A DNA stretch of 64,000 bases, from assembly GCF_027943725.1 (NCBI RefSeq), contig NZ_AP025696.1, positions 1,155,501 to 1,219,500 of the forward strand, given 5' to 3'. A program made the position numbers and the translations under genes. The stretch's first letter is position 1; each line of letters starts with the position of its first letter. Source of the stretch: Nitrosophilus kaiyonis (GTDB taxonomy: Bacteria; Campylobacterota; Campylobacteria; Campylobacterales; Nitratiruptoraceae). The notes under the pieces were generated by a model. It saw only the letters and a program-made list of their open reading frames with translations, did not search any database and was not told the origin of the DNA. This document shows positions 1 through 8,159 of the stretch, in pieces.

Positions 1-122
1 GTCAATTTGTAATTAGTGGAATAGGGGCATAGCGGGATAGCAGGATGGTTGAATAGGTGGTAAGGGGATAAGAAGGTAAAGTGTAAAGTGGCCAATTCCC
101 AATTACTAATTCCTAATTTGAG
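1..122 (+). repeat. Composite intergenic repeat: purine tract plus heptad array
   Basis: The tract opens with an inverted heptad-like piece (AATTAGTGG near 11-19). A G/A-rich strand follows, including TAGTGGAATAGGGG-C-ATAGCGGGATAG (14-40). The junction GGCCAATT leads into four in-phase heptads at 92-119 (CCAATTC, CCAATTA, CTAATTC, CTAATTT). It ends just before the ribosome binding site of the thioredoxin-like gene. The 27-base core recurs with one mismatch at 22046-22072. The left edge may continue beyond the window. Confidence 0.8.
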
Positions 123-133
123 AAAGGAAGCAA

Positions 134-463
134 ATGAAAAAACTTAAAAATTTAAATGATATAGAAAATGAGATAACACAAAATGATGCTCTCTTACTTT
201 ATATAACTTCGCCAAATTGTAATGTTTGTGAAGTATTAAAACCAAAAATAGAAGAGCTTTTTTCAAAAGAGTTTCCAAAAATTAAATTGATTGAGTCTGA
301 TATCTCAGAGACTCCAGAGCTTGGAGGAAAATTTAATATATTTAGTGCTCCTACAATTTTAATATTTTTTGATAAAAAGGAGTTTTTAAGGGAAGGTAGA
401 AATGTGAGTTTATCGCTTTTAAAAGAAAAAATTCAAAAAATCTATAAGCTTTATTTTGGATAA
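134..463 (+). CDS. Thioredoxin-like protein
   Basis: A small (109 aa) single-domain thioredoxin-fold protein. Residues 29-32 form a CNVC redox pair in the CxxC position after the first beta strand. Residues 72-74 (APT) supply the cis-proline that faces the active site in this fold. No signal peptide or membrane segment is visible, so it is probably cytoplasmic and either reduces disulfides or acts as a redox carrier. The partner is unknown. The CxxC dipeptide (NV) is not the GP of classical thioredoxin, so I avoid the trxA symbol. The start has a good AAAGGAAG ribosome binding site. The next gene follows after three bases, suggesting co-transcription. Confidence 0.8.
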   Translation: MKKLKNLNDIENEITQNDALLLYITSPNCNVCEVLKPKIEELFSKEFPKIKLIESDISETPELGGKFNIFSAPTILIFFDKKEFLREGRNVSLSLLKEKIQKIYKLYFG

Positions 464-466
464 GTT

Positions 467-1072
467 ATGCTGAAAAAATATTTCCCATATATCCTTTTAG
501 GAATATATATAATTTTATTTGTTATTTGTGCAATAAATCCTGTAGATAAAACTGTTTGGATAACAGAAAATATTACTGTTTTGATTGTTGTTATACCATT
601 AGTTTTAACATATAAAAAGTTTAGATTTTCAAATATGGCTTATTTTTTAATGAGCATTTGGATATATATGCATACAATTGGAGGGCATTATACCTTTAAA
701 AATGTCCCTTTTGATTTTATCAATCATCTATTTGGATGGGAGAGAAACAATTATGATAGATTTGCACATTTTGCAGTTGGATTTTATGCTTATGCTATTG
801 CAGAACTTTTAGATAGAAAAAAACTTGTAAATTCAAAAGTAATTCTATTTTTGTTTCCAATATTTTCAATTTTCACAGTTGCATCAGTTTATGAGATATT
901 TGAGTGGATTGCAACAATTTTTATGAATCCAGAAGCTGGACTTGATTATGTAAGTGCTCAAGGTGATATTTGGGATGCGCAAAAAGATATGTGCTGCGAT
1001 GGTCTAGGTGCAATTTTAGCAACTATTTTTTATTTTTTAAAGAATTTTCGAAGCAAAGCTTCGAAAATTTAG
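467..1072 (+). CDS. DUF2238 (YjdF-like) inner-membrane protein
   Basis: A 201-aa polytopic membrane protein with about five to six hydrophobic segments (roughly 7-23, 36-50, 58-74, 98-115, 124-150, 178-192). It has the conserved polar motifs of the DUF2238/YjdF family: NYDRFAHF (95-102), YEIFEW (142-147) and AQGDIWDAQKDM (164-175). The family has no established biochemical role. The acidic and histidine residues clustered at the membrane edge could bind metal, but that is inference. Its last codons (KNFRSKASKI) are also the DNA of a long hairpin, and its stop overlaps that of the convergent cytochrome gene. Close spacing suggests co-transcription with the thioredoxin-like gene. Confidence 0.8.
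   Translation: MLKKYFPYILLGIYIILFVICAINPVDKTVWITENITVLIVVIPLVLTYKKFRFSNMAYFLMSIWIYMHTIGGHYTFKNVPFDFINHLFGWERNNYDRFAHFAVGFYAYAIAELLDRKKLVNSKVILFLFPIFSIFTVASVYEIFEWIATIFMNPEAGLDYVSAQGDIWDAQKDMCCDGLGAILATIFYFLKNFRSKASKI
1043..1069. terminator. Bidirectional hairpin terminator inside coding ends
   Basis: A perfect 12-bp stem (1043-1054 with 1058-1069) closes a three-base AAA loop. It lies inside the last codons of the DUF2238 gene and abuts the stop of the convergent cytochrome gene. The A/T-rich outer pairs give a short U run on either transcript, so it can serve both genes. Confidence 0.75.
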
Positions 1073-2160
1073 TAGGAAAAAATCTCTTTTTTAAAAATAA
1101 AAGGTTTATTTGCTATTTCTATTTTTTGTAGTCCAAGTTTTTTTGATAATGGTGGTTTAACAAGTTTGTAACCTAAAACTACAACTACTTTATCACCTTT
1201 TTTTAGCTCAAAATTGTATTTGAATACTCTTTTTTCATTTGCTTTAAGCATACTATCTTTTACAACCTCTTTTGCAAGCCATGGAGGGGTTGGTTTGCCA
1301 TTTGCTCCAATTACTCTTACAAGAATCTCTTTTTTTTCAAAAATTTTTTTCTTATCTCTAATAACCATTATTTTTGCAAAGGCTACACGTGCTGGATGAA
1401 GTAAAAAATCGTGAGGGATTTTAGAATTAATCGCAATCTCAAAACCTTTTAAATGTGCTAAAAACTCAATATCTACATATTTTTTTAAAAGATTTTGATG
1501 AACATGAGCCCCTGGAAATCCATGAAAGGTATGTGTTTTTGTTTGACGCAAAGTAGAAACACTTCCCTTTACTTTTGGCATGTGACAACTAACACAATTT
1601 GCATTTTCGATTTCTCTATTTTCATTTGTTGAACAAACATTTAGACCAAATTTGTTTCTTTTATGAGAGTGGCATCCCATACATACATTTCCCTTTAAAA
1701 AGTTTGGGTTTGTTGTTTCGATTTTATGATATGGAGATTTTATATGTTCTTTAAGGGTTCCAAAATATTTTTTTGGCTCTTTTGAGATAATATTGTGATT
1801 TGTTTTTAAATCCTCTTTTATAGCTTTTATTCTATGGCAATATGCACACGCAACTGCATCTGATTGTGTTTTATTGTTTGGATCTGGCAAAACACCATTA
1901 TTTGGTTTTATTAACTCTTTTAAATTATCTGCTGCTGGAGTATGACATTTTGCACAATTGTATGATTCTTTTTTCTTAGCTGGATTTTTATCCCAAACAG
2001 CTTTATGTATTGGGTCTTTAAAAATGGTCGCATTTGCATGTTGGCTCGTTTGATACTCTTCATATATTAATGGATGGCACTGTTTACAATCTTTGTTTGG
2101 TGCAAAATGCGCTGCATAGCTCAGTACTACAGCAAATACTAATAAAATCGACTTTTTCAT
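1069..2160 (-). CDS. Pentaheme periplasmic cytochrome c family protein
   Basis: A 363-aa exported multiheme cytochrome. After a short hydrophobic signal peptide (about 1-20) there are five CxxCH heme-attachment motifs at residues 25-29, 69-73, 105-109, 160-164 and 189-193. Further histidines (for example in THTFHGFPG near 211) are likely distal ligands. The C-terminal half lacks heme motifs and looks beta-rich, with no membrane anchor. It probably carries electrons in the periplasm, but donor and acceptor cannot be read from the sequence. Spacing resembles cytochrome c-554/NrfH-like families only loosely. Heme attachment would depend on the ccsBA gene at 52002. The start has a very strong GAGGGGGG ribosome binding site on the minus strand. 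Confidence 0.85.
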   Translation of the reverse strand: MKKSILLVFAVVLSYAAHFAPNKDCKQCHPLIYEEYQTSQHANATIFKDPIHKAVWDKNPAKKKESYNCAKCHTPAADNLKELIKPNNGVLPDPNNKTQSDAVACAYCHRIKAIKEDLKTNHNIISKEPKKYFGTLKEHIKSPYHKIETTNPNFLKGNVCMGCHSHKRNKFGLNVCSTNENREIENANCVSCHMPKVKGSVSTLRQTKTHTFHGFPGAHVHQNLLKKYVDIEFLAHLKGFEIAINSKIPHDFLLHPARVAFAKIMVIRDKKKIFEKKEILVRVIGANGKPTPPWLAKEVVKDSMLKANEKRVFKYNFELKKGDKVVVVLGYKLVKPPLSKKLGLQKIEIANKPFIFKKEIFSY

Positions 2161-2237
2161 ATTCCCCCCTCTTTTGGATTTTTGAAGAACACCTCTAATT
2201 AATATAGTAGATAGTAATAAATTGAAAACTTACATTT

Positions 2238-2271
2238 AATACTAATTACTAATGATTAATGACTAATGTCT
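2238..2271 (+). repeat. Short heptad array
   Basis: Five in-phase seven-base units (AATTACT, AATGATT, AATGACT, AATGTCT and a flanking AATACT) lie between the stop of the cysteine-rich minus-strand gene and the start of the cytochrome gene. There is no purine tract here. A shorter piece (AATGATT, AATAACT) lies at about 2483-2500, on the other side of the small gene. Confidence 0.65.
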
Positions 2272-2274
2272 AAA

Positions 2275-2466
2275 TCATTCATACCCCAACTCTTTTCTTT
2301 TTTTTCTTATCTCTTCCCTTCTTTTTACAGCTTCATTTGAAGGAGTTTGAGGATTGCTAAATATTGCTTTTCCATATAGCACGCAACCTTTATCGCCAGG
2401 ATCACACTTTTTTTTCAAGAGATCACAATATTCACCAATTTGATGAGAGCATGTCCATCCACTCAT
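2275..2466 (-). CDS. Small cysteine-rich conserved-looking protein
   Basis: A 63-aa protein with four cysteines (residues 6, 14, 21, 28) and a histidine at 8 in the first half, then a charged, lysine/arginine-rich helical tail. The C-x7-C-x6-C-x6-C pattern suggests a small metal site, perhaps zinc or iron-sulfur, but no known family is recognised. The start is supported by AAAAGGGA about seven bases upstream on the minus strand. It is flanked on both sides by heptad repeat pieces and lies upstream of the pentaheme cytochrome in the same direction, so a shared transcript is possible. It could be an unannotated redox or zinc-ribbon-like protein. Confidence 0.6.
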   Translation of the reverse strand: MSGWTCSHQIGEYCDLLKKKCDPGDKGCVLYGKAIFSNPQTPSNEAVKRREEIRKKRKELGYE

Positions 2467-2519
2467 TGAATCCCTTTTATGAATAATGATTAATAACTAA
2501 GCATTTAAATCTGATATGA

Positions 2520-2525
2520 TATAAT
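2520..2525 (+). promoter_or_regulatory. -10 element of the lipoprotein gene
   Basis: A perfect TATAAT lies 26 bases upstream of the ATG at 2552. An AAGAGG ribosome binding site follows at about 2540-2545. No clear -35 is seen, as is usual for the main sigma factor in this phylum. Confidence 0.5.
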
Positions 2526-2551
2526 ACCAAAAATCTTAAAAAGAGGTTGAA

Positions 2552-2896
2552 ATGCGAAAAACTATGTTATTAGGAATAGTTTTAGTTACTATTTTTATAA
2601 CCGGTTGTACACAAGAGACACAAAATAAACTTGGACGTGCAATTGTTAACTGGACAGGAACAAATGGAGTTTTAGAGATTGTTAGTGGTGGGAAAATAAT
2701 AAAAAGATTTATGAAAATAGACAAACTTTCAACTGCATATGGAACAAGTGATAATAGACCAAGACCATATAGATATGGTTATGGATATATTGATATGAAT
2801 TTAGATGGGATATTGCAAAAAGAGGAGAAAAAAAGAAAAGTATATTTTGAAATAGGTGCATATGATCATTATATTTTTTATGAAAATCCAAAATAA
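2552..2896 (+). CDS. Small predicted lipoprotein, unknown function
   Basis: A 114-aa protein with a type II signal peptide. A hydrophobic stretch (about 5-17) ends in a lipobox, ITGC, with the acylated cysteine at residue 19. The mature part has no recognised domain. It contains a tyrosine/arginine/proline-rich stretch (about 64-80) and a short acidic segment around MNLDGILQKEE resembling a calcium-binding loop, though a single weak loop is not enough to call an EF-hand. It should sit in the inner or outer membrane facing the periplasm. The next gene starts three bases after its stop with no clear ribosome binding site, so translational coupling is likely. Confidence 0.65.
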   Translation: MRKTMLLGIVLVTIFITGCTQETQNKLGRAIVNWTGTNGVLEIVSGGKIIKRFMKIDKLSTAYGTSDNRPRPYRYGYGYIDMNLDGILQKEEKKRKVYFEIGAYDHYIFYENPK

Positions 2897-2898
2897 AA

Positions 2899-3459
2899 AT
2901 GATTTTATATATTCATGGTTTTGCCAGTTGTGGGACCGGTAATAAAAGTGATACATTAAAAAGTTATTTTGGTGAAGATAATGTTATAGCACCTAATCTG
3001 CCTTTTTCTCCGAAAGAAGCTATAAAATTTTTATCAAATATTATAAAAAATAATAAAATAGATCTTTTAATTGGCTCTTCTTTAGGTGGATATTATGCTA
3101 TCTATTTAGCTCAAAAATTTAACAAAAAGGCAGTGCTTATCAATCCATCTCTAAAGCCGCATCATACACTTTTGCCTCATATTGGAAAAATTAAAAGATT
3201 TTGCGATGGATATGAATTTATTTGGAAAGAAGAATTTATAAAAGAACTCATTGCTTTAAAAGTTAAGAGATATGAATATGAAAGATATCTTATATTGCTC
3301 CAAAGTCTTGATGAAGTTTTAAATTATCAAGAGACTCTAAATCAATTTGTTCATAAATCAAAAGTTATTGTAGAGTATGGAGGAAATCATAGATTTGAAA
3401 ATTTAGAAGATTATTTATGTTTGATTGATAATTTTAGGAGAGAAAATGGAAGTCATTGA
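2899..3459 (+). CDS. YqiA-type alpha/beta-hydrolase (UPF0227 esterase-like)
   Basis: A 186-aa compact alpha/beta hydrolase. It starts directly with the first strand (MILYIHGF), then has the nucleophile elbow GSSLGG at 59-64 with Ser61. The GGNHRFEN segment near 160-167 offers the catalytic histidine. Size and motif order match the YqiA/YcfP family, whose E. coli member hydrolyses short acyl esters in vitro; the natural substrate is unknown. No signal peptide is present, so it is cytoplasmic. It overlaps the start of dapE by 14 bases and is probably translated together with it and the preceding lipoprotein gene. Confidence 0.75.
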   Translation: MILYIHGFASCGTGNKSDTLKSYFGEDNVIAPNLPFSPKEAIKFLSNIIKNNKIDLLIGSSLGGYYAIYLAQKFNKKAVLINPSLKPHHTLLPHIGKIKRFCDGYEFIWKEEFIKELIALKVKRYEYERYLILLQSLDEVLNYQETLNQFVHKSKVIVEYGGNHRFENLEDYLCLIDNFRRENGSH

Positions 3460-4540
3460 ACTTTTTAAAAAACTTTTATCTTTTCACTCTATTACTCCTC
3501 ATGATGGAGGTAGTTTAGATTTTATAAAAGATTATTTAGATGGATTTGAAGCTATATGGTTTAATAAATATGATACAAAAAATCTATTTTTATATAAAAA
3601 ATTTGGACAAGGTGAGCATCTATGTTTTGGAGGACATGTAGATGTAGTTCCTCCTGGTGATGGTTGGGAGAGTGATCCTTTTGAGCCAATTGAAAAAAAT
3701 GGATATATCTATGCAAGAGGTGCTCAAGATATGAAAAGTGGGGTTGCTGCATTTGTGCAAGCGGTAAAAGAGGTAAAAGATTTTAAAGGAACTTTGTCTT
3801 TGCTTTTAACGAGTGATGAAGAGGGTGATGCCAAATATGGAACAAGGTACGCATTAAAAGAGTTAAAAAAGATTGATCTGATTCCAGATTTTGCCATAGT
3901 TGCTGAGCCTACTTGTGAAAAGATTTTTGGAGATGCGATAAAAATAGGAAGGCGTGGTTCAATAAATGGAGTAATCGAGAAAATTGGTAAACAAGGACAT
4001 GCAGCATACCCTGAAAAAGCAATAAATCCTATACACAAAGTTGCTAAAGTTCTTCCATATATGGCTGGTGCAAATTTGGATGATGGAGATGAATATTTTG
4101 CTCCTAGTAAATTTGTTATAACAGATATTAGAGCTGGTATGGAAGTAACAAATGTTACTCCTGGGAAGCTAAAGATGATGTTTAATGTCAGAAATTCAAC
4201 AAAAACAACATTAAAAGATATTGAAGATTTTGTTCATAAATATTTTAATGAGATGAATTATACTTTAAGATTAACTCAGAGTGCAAAACCTTTTTTAACC
4301 GATCCAAATAGTAAAATAGTAAAAATTTTAGATAAATCAATTCAAAAAATATGCAATGTTAAACCAAAATACTCTACTGCTGGTGGAACAAGTGATGCAA
4401 GATTTTTTGGTGAGTTTGGTGTAAAAACAGTTGAATTTGGTGTTATAAATGATACCATTCATGCACCAAATGAAAGAACAAATAAAGATGAGGTTATAAA
4501 ACTTTATAAAGTATTTAAAGAGGTACTAAAAAATTTTTAA
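3446..4540 (+). CDS. dapE: Succinyl-diaminopimelate desuccinylase
   Basis: A 364-aa M20-family metallohydrolase removing succinate from N-succinyl-LL-diaminopimelate in the lysine and peptidoglycan precursor pathway. Metal-site residues are visible: H64 and D66 in [13 protein letters not shown]95 in RGAQDMKSG, and the catalytic/metal glutamate pair in [11 protein letters not shown] (about 123-133). The late [10 protein letters not shown] and final HAPNE segments are typical of DapE. I chose the ATG at 3446 because AGGAG lies six bases upstream; an upstream in-frame codon would add seven residues without a ribosome binding site. It overlaps the end of the esterase-like gene. A strong bidirectional hairpin follows. 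Confidence 0.93.
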   Translation: MEVIELFKKLLSFHSITPHDGGSLDFIKDYLDGFEAIWFNKYDTKNLFLYKKFGQGEHLCFGGHVDVVPPGDGWESDPFEPIEKNGYIYARGAQDMKSGVAAFVQAVKEVKDFKGTLSLLLTSDEEGDAKYGTRYALKELKKIDLIPDFAIVAEPTCEKIFGDAIKIGRRGSINGVIEKIGKQGHAAYPEKAINPIHKVAKVLPYMAGANLDDGDEYFAPSKFVITDIRAGMEVTNVTPGKLKMMFNVRNSTKTTLKDIEDFVHKYFNEMNYTLRLTQSAKPFLTDPNSKIVKILDKSIQKICNVKPKYSTAGGTSDARFFGEFGVKTVEFGVINDTIHAPNERTNKDEVIKLYKVFKEVLKNF

Positions 4541-4562
4541 TTTGGCGGAAATATCCGCCAAA
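4541..4562. terminator. Bidirectional terminator between dapE and the DUF2231 gene
   Basis: A perfect 9-bp stem TTTGGCGGA/TCCGCCAAA closes an AATA loop and extends by one A-T pair. It sits exactly between the convergent stops, with T-rich sequence on the outgoing side of each transcript. Confidence 0.8.
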
Positions 4563-4564
4563 TA

Positions 4565-5395
4565 TTAGTGCTTACTGCCGTGTTGCTCTTCTACTGGAGC
4601 CTCTTGATTTTCATGAGTTTCACTATGCTTAGTTGTTTGAGGTTCTGTTTTTGGCTCAGTCTCTTGAGTTTCATCTTTTTTTTCTAAACTATTTTCATTA
4701 TGAGTTTGTGATTCTTCTAAATTTTGATTTTTAGATTCTTCTTCTGATTTACTTTCTTCATGTTTTGTCTCTTGAGGTTTTATAGCTTCACTCTTAATCT
4801 CTTTTTCTGCTTCAGTTTTAATTTCTTCTTTTACTGATGTTTTTTGAGCTTCTTCGAGTTTACTTTTGCACTCATCAAGCTCATCTTCAAGCTCCATTAT
4901 CTTATCATCCATTTGCGAAACTATTTTTACATTTGCACCATATTTATAAACAAGCTCTCCACCATCTTTACCTTGTTTTAGTGTCAATCCAATAAATGCA
5001 AGTAAAATTAGAAAATAGATACCTATCATCCACTCTTTTTTGACAAAAATTGATATAACTTTTACAATAAATACAATAACACTTAAATATACAAGATACA
5101 TTCCAAGCAATTTATGAGTTTTTAGCTCTTCCTGTCCTTCTGTACTTAAGAGTGAAAAGGCATGACCTCCATCTGATTTTCCAGCGAAAAATGCGACAAT
5201 ATAAATAAGAATTATAATAAACAAAAAAGAAGTGGTAAATCTTGTAATAGATGGTCTTTTAACTATAAGATTAAAAAGTTCTAAAATCAGAATGACTATT
5301 GGAATAGCTATAGCAAAATGAACAGTAATTGGATGCATTAAAAGTGGAAGCTCAAAAGGAAGCTTTATTTTGTCAAGAAAATAGATAAAGTCCAT
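4565..5395 (-). CDS. DUF2231-type membrane protein with long acidic tail
   Basis: A 276-aa protein with four hydrophobic segments in its first half (about 18-38, 48-70, 92-116, 122-142) and the HPITVHFAIAIP motif near residue 20 characteristic of the DUF2231 group (two histidines beside a membrane helix). From about residue 165 it is a soluble tail. The first part (MELEDELDECKSKLEEAQ) should form a coiled coil. The remaining 90 residues are low-complexity Glu/Lys/Gln/Ser/Thr, probably disordered. The function is unknown; heme or small-redox roles have been guessed for the family. The ATG at 5395 is chosen because AAAGGA lies six bases upstream; a TTG two codons earlier is too close to it. Confidence 0.7.
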   Translation of the reverse strand: MDFIYFLDKIKLPFELPLLMHPITVHFAIAIPIVILILELFNLIVKRPSITRFTTSFLFIIILIYIVAFFAGKSDGGHAFSLLSTEGQEELKTHKLLGMYLVYLSVIVFIVKVISIFVKKEWMIGIYFLILLAFIGLTLKQGKDGGELVYKYGANVKIVSQMDDKIMELEDELDECKSKLEEAQKTSVKEEIKTEAEKEIKSEAIKPQETKHEESKSEEESKNQNLEESQTHNENSLEKKDETQETEPKTEPQTTKHSETHENQEAPVEEQHGSKH

Positions 5396-5441
5396 TTTCA
5401 ATCCTTTAAATTGGTTTTAAAGATTTTAACATAAAAAAAAT

Positions 5442-6908
5442 TTATATATACTTATTTTTATCTGATAATATAAAATTATGTAACTCTTTACAAAAATCAC
5501 TATAGCAAACAATGTTTTGCTCTTCTATTATTTCACTTGCTTCATATTGTAATCTTAAATAATCAATATCTTTTCTTCTTAAAAAAATAACTCCACTATA
5601 AAAAAAGTCAAACTCTTTTAAAACTTTTACAGTTTTGTCTATATCGCTTATCTCTTCTAAGTTGATATCTGCATAAATCATATCCGGATGTTTTGATAAT
5701 GTTTTTTCAAAAATTGATTTAAACTGTTTTTCAAAATCATCATCAATATTATCAATTACAATTGTAGCTATATTGAATTTTGGATTGTGTTCAATAAAAA
5801 CTTTATGCTCTTTTTCCCCAATATTTTTATTTATTTCAAAATCAACACTGCAATTTTTATAAGTTTTTATAACCCAATCTTTATAAAATGATGGAACTTT
5901 TATATATTTTTTAAATTTTTTTAATATCTTATAATCAACTAAAGATGCACCTCTTCTGTTTCTAAATGGATATTTGTGTCCTTTTAATTTAACCATTTGA
6001 TGAATCTCTCCAAGCATTAAAGCTGTAGGACAAAAGCCATATTTTGCATTTGCTTTTTGACTATATGGATGAAATGTTACAGCTTCGCCAAAAATAGCAC
6101 TTAAATTTAGCTCTTTTGCTCTATTTATTAAAAGTTTAAACATTTCATTCATTATACCCATACCTTTATAGGCAGGGTCAACTACTGCTATCCCAATTTC
6201 AGCAATATTTGAGTTTGGAACTTTAACAAGAGCAAAATGTCCAACAATCTTTTTATCTATTTGAGCAACAATTGATGATATATCTCCACTTTTTTCTTTT
6301 TGCAGTATCTTTTCAGGAAAATAGAAAATATCTTTAAAATAGGTATAGCCATAATTTTTATAGATAAGTTTGCTTATCCAGATTTCATCTCCCTCTTCAA
6401 AGAGCCTAACTTGAAGTTTATCTTTTATTAACTCTTTTGCTGATTTATCAAGGTCATCTCCAATATCACTATAATAAGAGATATTTTCTTTCAATTTTAA
6501 TGAAATAGGGACATATTTAAGAATAGAAAATTTTTTTCCATGAAGTCCAAGATTAAAATATTTAAAACTATCAACAAGTAAAAATACTCTATTTAATCCT
6601 CTGTTTTTCTCTTTTAAGTCAATTGGAACCATTTTTAATATTTTTGGATCAAAAGGCAGTCCTTTATCCTTTACATCTACTTTTATTCCATTATCAAACA
6701 GTTCAAACTCAATCTCTATCTCTCCCTCTTCATTTTTGCTATATGCATGTATTACTGCATTTTCAAATAGCTCTTTTATGGCATTTTCAAGCTCTTTGGC
6801 CTCTTTCTTAGGAAAAGAGATTATAGAGCATAGTTTTTCATAAAAAGCTTTTATTAATTCCCAATATTCGATGTCGTTATATAGTTTTATAAAAAATCTA
6901 TTTTTCAT
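5442..6908 (-). CDS. Anti-sigma-type ATPase domain fused to GNAT acetyltransferase
   Basis: A 488-aa multidomain protein. Residues 1-140 resemble the HATPase of RsbW/anti-sigma kinases: an N-box around ELFENAVIHAY (46-56) and a DKGLPFD G1 motif (81-87). Residues about 165-310 form a GNAT acyltransferase domain, with the acetyl-CoA pyrophosphate loop near YKGMGIM (247-253) and a conserved FHPYSQKANAKYGF segment (279-292). The last 170 residues are unassigned. It may couple nucleotide binding to acylation or act as a signalling protein; substrate and partner are unknown. It overlaps the end of the M20 peptidase gene by 11 bases, so the two are translated from one message. Confidence 0.7.
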   Translation of the reverse strand: MKNRFFIKLYNDIEYWELIKAFYEKLCSIISFPKKEAKELENAIKELFENAVIHAYSKNEEGEIEIEFELFDNGIKVDVKDKGLPFDPKILKMVPIDLKEKNRGLNRVFLLVDSFKYFNLGLHGKKFSILKYVPISLKLKENISYYSDIGDDLDKSAKELIKDKLQVRLFEEGDEIWISKLIYKNYGYTYFKDIFYFPEKILQKEKSGDISSIVAQIDKKIVGHFALVKVPNSNIAEIGIAVVDPAYKGMGIMNEMFKLLINRAKELNLSAIFGEAVTFHPYSQKANAKYGFCPTALMLGEIHQMVKLKGHKYPFRNRRGASLVDYKILKKFKKYIKVPSFYKDWVIKTYKNCSVDFEINKNIGEKEHKVFIEHNPKFNIATIVIDNIDDDFEKQFKSIFEKTLSKHPDMIYADINLEEISDIDKTVKVLKEFDFFYSGVIFLRRKDIDYLRLQYEASEIIEEQNIVCYSDFCKELHNFILSDKNKYI

Positions 6909-8097
6909 TTTTCATTGCCTCTATTGCTGCTGCACTTAATATTTTCATTCCTATAGGCAAAGCATCTTCATCAACATCAAATTTTGGATTGTGTTGACTA
7001 ATACATGTACCTTTTTTAGGATTGCAAATACCAAGTCTAAAAAAAGCCCCTGGCACTATTTGAAGATATCTACTAAAATCTTCTCCACCCATTACAGGAT
7101 CTTTTAAATCTATAACATTTTCTTCTCCTACTATTTTTTTTGCTTCTTTAACAATAATATCAACCATTTTATCATCATTGATAAGTTCAGGTTGTCCATA
7201 TTGATAATCAAATTTATATGATGCACCCATTGAGTGAGTTATACCTTTTACACTATCTTCCATCATTAGAGGTATTTTATTTCTAACATGTTCATTAACC
7301 GTTCTTACAGTTCCACTTAATTTTACATGATCACAGATTATATTTGGAGCTGTTCCACCTTCAATTGTACCAAGACTAATGACTGCTGGATGAAGTGGGT
7401 CGATTCTTCTTGAAATGATATGATTTAGTGAATTTACACACATTGCAGCTACCAATATTGCATCAACTCCCTCGTGTGGTCTTGCGCCATGAGAGCTTTT
7501 ACCAAAAATCTCTATTTCAAATGTATCTGCACTTGCCATCATAACACCATATTTATAACCTATTTGACCAGTCATTAAATATGGATATACATGAAGTCCA
7601 AATATTGCTTTTACATTTTTCAAAGCCCCATCTCTTATCATCTCTTCGCTACCACCTTCATTTACCTCTTCAGATGGCTGAAATATAAATCTTACATTCC
7701 AAGGAAGCTCATTTTTGACAAAATTTAGAGCAATAGCACATCCTACAGCAATAGCAGTATGGGCATCATGTCCACAAGCATGCATAACACCTTTTACTTC
7801 AGAAGAGTAGGGCTTATTTGTTTTTTCTTGTATTGGAAGAGCATCCATATCAGCTCTTATTGCTATAAAAGGTTTTTTCTTATCAACAATTAAATCAGCT
7901 ATTATTCCATTATGATCTTTAAACTCTTTTATTTCAAACCCTTCTACTTCAAGTATTCCTTTAACAAGATATTTTGTATGTTCTTCATGTCCAGATAATT
8001 CTGGATGTTTATGTATATCTCTTCTAACTTTTATAACTTTATCTTTTAATGAATCAATTACTTTAAAAACTCTTTTTTTTATACTTTCTTTATCCAT
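6898..8097 (-). CDS. M20D-family amidohydrolase (N-acyl amino acid/hippurate hydrolase-like)
   Basis: A 399-aa cytoplasmic metallo-amidohydrolase. The M20D metal-site motifs are present: RADMDALPIQE (81-91), MHACGHDAH (105-113) and the catalytic EEVNEGG around 143-149. The dimerisation insert with SSHGARPHEGVDA follows near 203, and the late MGGEDFS motif completes the site. Family members cut N-acyl or N-benzoyl amino acids (hippurate) or N-acetyl-diaminopimelate; the exact substrate cannot be decided here. An AGGAGG ribosome binding site precedes the start. ridA is divergent, 62 bases away. The downstream ATPase-GNAT gene overlaps it. Confidence 0.85.
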   Translation of the reverse strand: MDKESIKKRVFKVIDSLKDKVIKVRRDIHKHPELSGHEEHTKYLVKGILEVEGFEIKEFKDHNGIIADLIVDKKKPFIAIRADMDALPIQEKTNKPYSSEVKGVMHACGHDAHTAIAVGCAIALNFVKNELPWNVRFIFQPSEEVNEGGSEEMIRDGALKNVKAIFGLHVYPYLMTGQIGYKYGVMMASADTFEIEIFGKSSHGARPHEGVDAILVAAMCVNSLNHIISRRIDPLHPAVISLGTIEGGTAPNIICDHVKLSGTVRTVNEHVRNKIPLMMEDSVKGITHSMGASYKFDYQYGQPELINDDKMVDIIVKEAKKIVGEENVIDLKDPVMGGEDFSRYLQIVPGAFFRLGICNPKKGTCISQHNPKFDVDEDALPIGMKILSAAAIEAMKNEK

Positions 8098-8159
8098 TTT
8101 TAACCTCCTATATCATATGATATAACTATAAATTTTAATGATTAATAAAAGGAAGGTAT

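Noticed and set aside
1214-1399. Plus-strand open frame inside the cytochrome gene
   Set aside because: It is antisense to a well-supported gene with five heme motifs and has no ribosome binding site; many similar shadow frames were dropped.
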